A stretch of DNA of 34,807 nt, from positions 1 through 34,807 of the forward strand of contig JBDLIU010000013.1 of NCBI GenBank assembly GCA_039714715.1. The letters are read 5' to 3'. The DNA comes from S012-113 sp039714715 (GTDB taxonomy: Bacteria > Bacteroidota > Bacteroidia > Cytophagales > Cyclobacteriaceae). Position numbers and translations under genes: made by a program. The notes under the pieces were generated by a model. That model did no database searches and had not been told where the DNA came from. It saw nothing but the letters and a program-made list of their open reading frames with translations. Positions within the stretch are counted from its first letter, which is position 1. The number at the start of each line of letters is the position of its first letter. Positions 33,001 through 34,807 of this stretch are shown here, one piece after another.

Positions 33001-33749
33001 TAATTTGCTTTTAAATACTCTTCTAATATAGCATTAAATTCATTAGGTCGTTCCATCATAGGTGCATGGCAACATTTATCAATGAATTTTAAAGTAGTGT
33101 TTGGTATCAGCTTATTAAATTCATGGGCTACTACCGGTGGAGTGATGGTATCATTTAGTCCCCAGACTAATAGTGTAGGAGCCTTTATATTTACGATATC
33201 ATGGGCCATATTGTGCCTTTGTGCTGATTTTGCCACGGCTACAATGCGTAAACTTTTGGGAATGCTTTTAAGTGTATCAAAAATTTCCTGAACATAATCA
33301 TCTCCCAATGTATTCGGATCGTAAAATGTATAGCCTACCCTTTCTTTAATATAATCCCAATCACCTCTCTTAGGATATGAGCCTCCCATAGAATTCTCAA
33401 ATAGTCCTGAACTACCTGTAAGTACCAGGTTCTTTACTTTATCCGAATTATTTAAGGTATACATTAATCCTATATGTCCTCCCAAAGAATTACCCATGAC
33501 TACCAGGTCTTTAAAACCCATGGTGTTTACGAAATTTTCCACGTGAGCCGTCAACCCTTCCATTCCAGACTCTCTTAGCGGCATATCGTAAATGGGTAAT
33601 AATGGAATAACAATCCGGTGAGTTTTAGAGAATTTATTAATAACATCCTCCCAATTACTCAAAGCTCCGAAAAGTCCATGAAGTAAGAGTAAGATATCTC
33701 CTTCACCTTCATCTATATATTTAAATCCTTCTTTTTCTTTTACTTCCAT
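33000..33749 (-). CDS. Alpha/beta hydrolase
   Basis: A 249-residue alpha/beta-hydrolase-fold protein with an intact triad: nucleophile Ser88 in GNSLGG, Asp200 in WGLNDTITPP and His228 in CCHAPMMERP. The oxyanion loop is LLLHGLFG at about residues 21-28. Sequence resembles the MhpC-like and haloperoxidase-like hydrolases, and the substrate is not predictable. There is no signal peptide. It is in the yqeY-to-ompH transcription unit and touches the CBS gene by a single shared base. Confidence 0.85.
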   Translation of the reverse strand: MEVKEKEGFKYIDEGEGDILLLLHGLFGALSNWEDVINKFSKTHRIVIPLLPIYDMPLRESGMEGLTAHVENFVNTMGFKDLVVMGNSLGGHIGLMYTLNNSDKVKNLVLTGSSGLFENSMGGSYPKRGDWDYIKERVGYTFYDPNTLGDDYVQEIFDTLKSIPKSLRIVAVAKSAQRHNMAHDIVNIKAPTLLVWGLNDTITPPVVAHEFNKLIPNTTLKFIDKCCHAPMMERPNEFNAILEEYLKAN

Positions 33750-33784
33750 TTAATCTCTTTCAGTAATAACACCAAAATAAACAA

Positions 33785-34318
33785 TTACTGTGTTGAAAAG
33801 TTTAATAAGTCTGCAATATTATCTAAAAGGTCTGAAGAGGCCGGTATAATCAGCCCAAATAAATCAACCGTTGCAGGCGCAATGCCGACAACAAATGGGT
33901 ATAAAAATGATCCATCCCGTAAATGTTGTGGTAACTCAAGCCCAAATACCTGGAACATCCATATTAAAACAGACAGCAGGAATACCCATTTTATAGCTCC
34001 TAATAAGCCGCCTGCTATTTTATCCAAGCCTCCAAGTAATACCATGTCAACTATTTTCTTGAATAATTTACCAATAGTATTAACTATGATAACAATACCA
34101 ACGAAAATCAAAACGAAGGCTAAAAAAGGTAAGAACTTACCCGATACCTGGAAATTCTCTGTTAAAACAGTTATGCCCCAATGAAGAAAATGGAATGCAC
34201 CGATTACTGCCAGTATTAATGCCAGTAGCGAAACCACTTCCATTATAAAACCCTTTCGGAAACCTGCAATAGCTCCTATAATTAATGGGACTAATATGAC
34301 AATATCAATTATACTCAA
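33785..34318 (-). CDS. CvpA family membrane protein
   Basis: A 177-residue protein with about four membrane helices (IDIVILVPLIIGAIAGFRKGFIMEV at the start, then VSLLALILAVIGAFHF, FLAFVLIFVGIVIIV and WVFLLSVLIWMF). The N-terminal D..I...L..G...GFRKG and the internal LDKIAGGLLG are family signatures. CvpA was named for colicin V production in E. coli; in other phyla its exact role is unsettled. It overlaps the YqeY-like gene by ATGA. Confidence 0.88.
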   Translation of the reverse strand: MSIIDIVILVPLIIGAIAGFRKGFIMEVVSLLALILAVIGAFHFLHWGITVLTENFQVSGKFLPFLAFVLIFVGIVIIVNTIGKLFKKIVDMVLLGGLDKIAGGLLGAIKWVFLLSVLIWMFQVFGLELPQHLRDGSFLYPFVVGIAPATVDLFGLIIPASSDLLDNIADLLNFSTQ

Positions 34319-34770
34319 TTGCCTGAAAGTAATTGTTTAACAATATTGGCAATTGCTTTACCATCGGCTACCCCGGCCAGTTTTTTGGATGCCATTCCCA
34401 TCACCTTACCCATTTCGGCCATAGATTCAGCACCTGTTTCCTCGATAATTGCTTTAACTTCCTTCTCCAATTCTTCCTCAGACAAGGCTTTTGGCAGATA
34501 TCTTGATATTACTTCCAGCTCAAAGCTCTCTTTTTCAGCAAGGTCAGTTCTTCCTTCTTTCTCATACAGTTCCGCAGACTCCTTCCTTTGTTTGGCTGCC
34601 TTCATTAACAATTTCATTTCTACATCAGCAGAAATTCCACCTCCGGCTCCTTTTTCTGTTTCAGCCAGTAAAATCGAAGACTTTATTCCCCGCAATGCGG
34701 TTAGTTCATCCTTCTTTTTAGCCAGCATCGCCTGTTTTATATCCTGATCAATTTTTTCTTTTAGGCTCAT
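34315..34770 (-). CDS. GatB/YqeY domain-containing protein
   Basis: A 151-residue helical protein matching the YqeY family, which shares its C-terminal fold with the tRNA-binding tail of GatB amidotransferase. The signature runs from LKEKIDQDIKQAMLAKKKDE to VMGMASKKLAGVADGKAIANIVKQLL. Function is unproved, although a role in tRNA-related metabolism is suspected. It is the first gene of the long minus-strand unit. The 37 bases upstream of its ATG in this window show no clear promoter. Confidence 0.92.
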   Translation of the reverse strand: MSLKEKIDQDIKQAMLAKKKDELTALRGIKSSILLAETEKGAGGGISADVEMKLLMKAAKQRKESAELYEKEGRTDLAEKESFELEVISRYLPKALSEEELEKEVKAIIEETGAESMAEMGKVMGMASKKLAGVADGKAIANIVKQLLSGN

Positions 34771-34807
34771 ATTTATTTCAGATAATTTATAGATATGATA
34801 ACTTGCA

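Noticed and set aside
34319..34747. 142-residue Ser/Ala-rich open frame on the plus strand
   Set aside because: It is antisense to the clearly recognisable YqeY-domain gene and shows no family features.
1..34807. Mobile element, phage, CRISPR, toxin-antitoxin or defence island
   Set aside because: No transposase, integrase, repeat-spacer array, tRNA-flanked insertion or defence gene was seen; gene content and codon use look like uniform core chromosome.

Overview
The window looks like ordinary chromosome of a Bacteroidota member, most likely order Cytophagales. The evidence is the type IX secretion (T9SS) parts (PorZ-like protein, two DUF6089/PorG-like proteins, a cargo protein with a C-terminal sorting domain), the BamA-OmpH-OmpH-UppS neighbourhood, the AT-rich composition, weak Shine-Dalgarno sites and TAnnTTTG-type promoter elements. 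I see no transposase, integrase, phage gene, CRISPR array, tRNA or rRNA.

Layout. 1-177: 3' end of a plus-strand gene with an acidic ATEEE repeat tail. 268-858: SprT-like zinc metallopeptidase, convergent with a tightly overlapping minus-strand cluster (6115 down to 855) of T9SS-exported metalloprotease, small cytochrome b5-like protein, BadF-type sugar kinase homologue and MurQ. 6193-8113: a DUF6438-like lipoprotein, a small conserved-looking protein and a 16-residue-repeat surface protein. 8201-10405: DUF2520 protein, UbiA prenyltransferase and PurN in overlapping order. After a 342-base gene-free stretch come purH and then the elongasome set mreB-mreC-mreD-mrdA-rodA (12384-17814). 17827-18837: an unrecognised acidic protein on the minus strand. 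19088-22596: tdk-porZ-recO. 22690-23871: a two-domain chromate transporter, convergent with ldcA (23920-24828). The right third (34770 down to 24952) is a probable 11-gene minus-strand transcription unit: yqeY, cvpA, alpha/beta hydrolase, CBS protein, nadK, two DUF6089 proteins, uppS, bamA and two ompH/skp genes. It ends in a convincing intrinsic terminator at 24901-24930.

How the genes fit together. Most of the window concerns the cell envelope: peptidoglycan elongation (mre/mrd/rod), the lipid carrier (uppS), outer-membrane protein assembly (bamA, two skp-like chaperones), T9SS assembly (porZ, porG-like pair) with one cargo, and murein recycling (murQ, a sugar kinase homologue, ldcA). The rest is nucleotide and cofactor metabolism (purN, purH, tdk, nadK) and DNA repair (recO).

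Nothing here is a clear new defence or mobile system. The most unusual signals are: (i) the kinase homologue next to murQ, whose expected acidic positions at N6 and N95 read Asn and whose GTGSN motif reads GTSSN, in an intact, translationally coupled frame; (ii) that degenerate kinase and murQ being coupled to a T9SS protease and a small haem-type protein; (iii) a tandem, diverged PorG-like pair; (iv) an archaeal-lipid-type UbiA prenyltransferase; and (v) the 16-residue beta-solenoid-like repeat protein.
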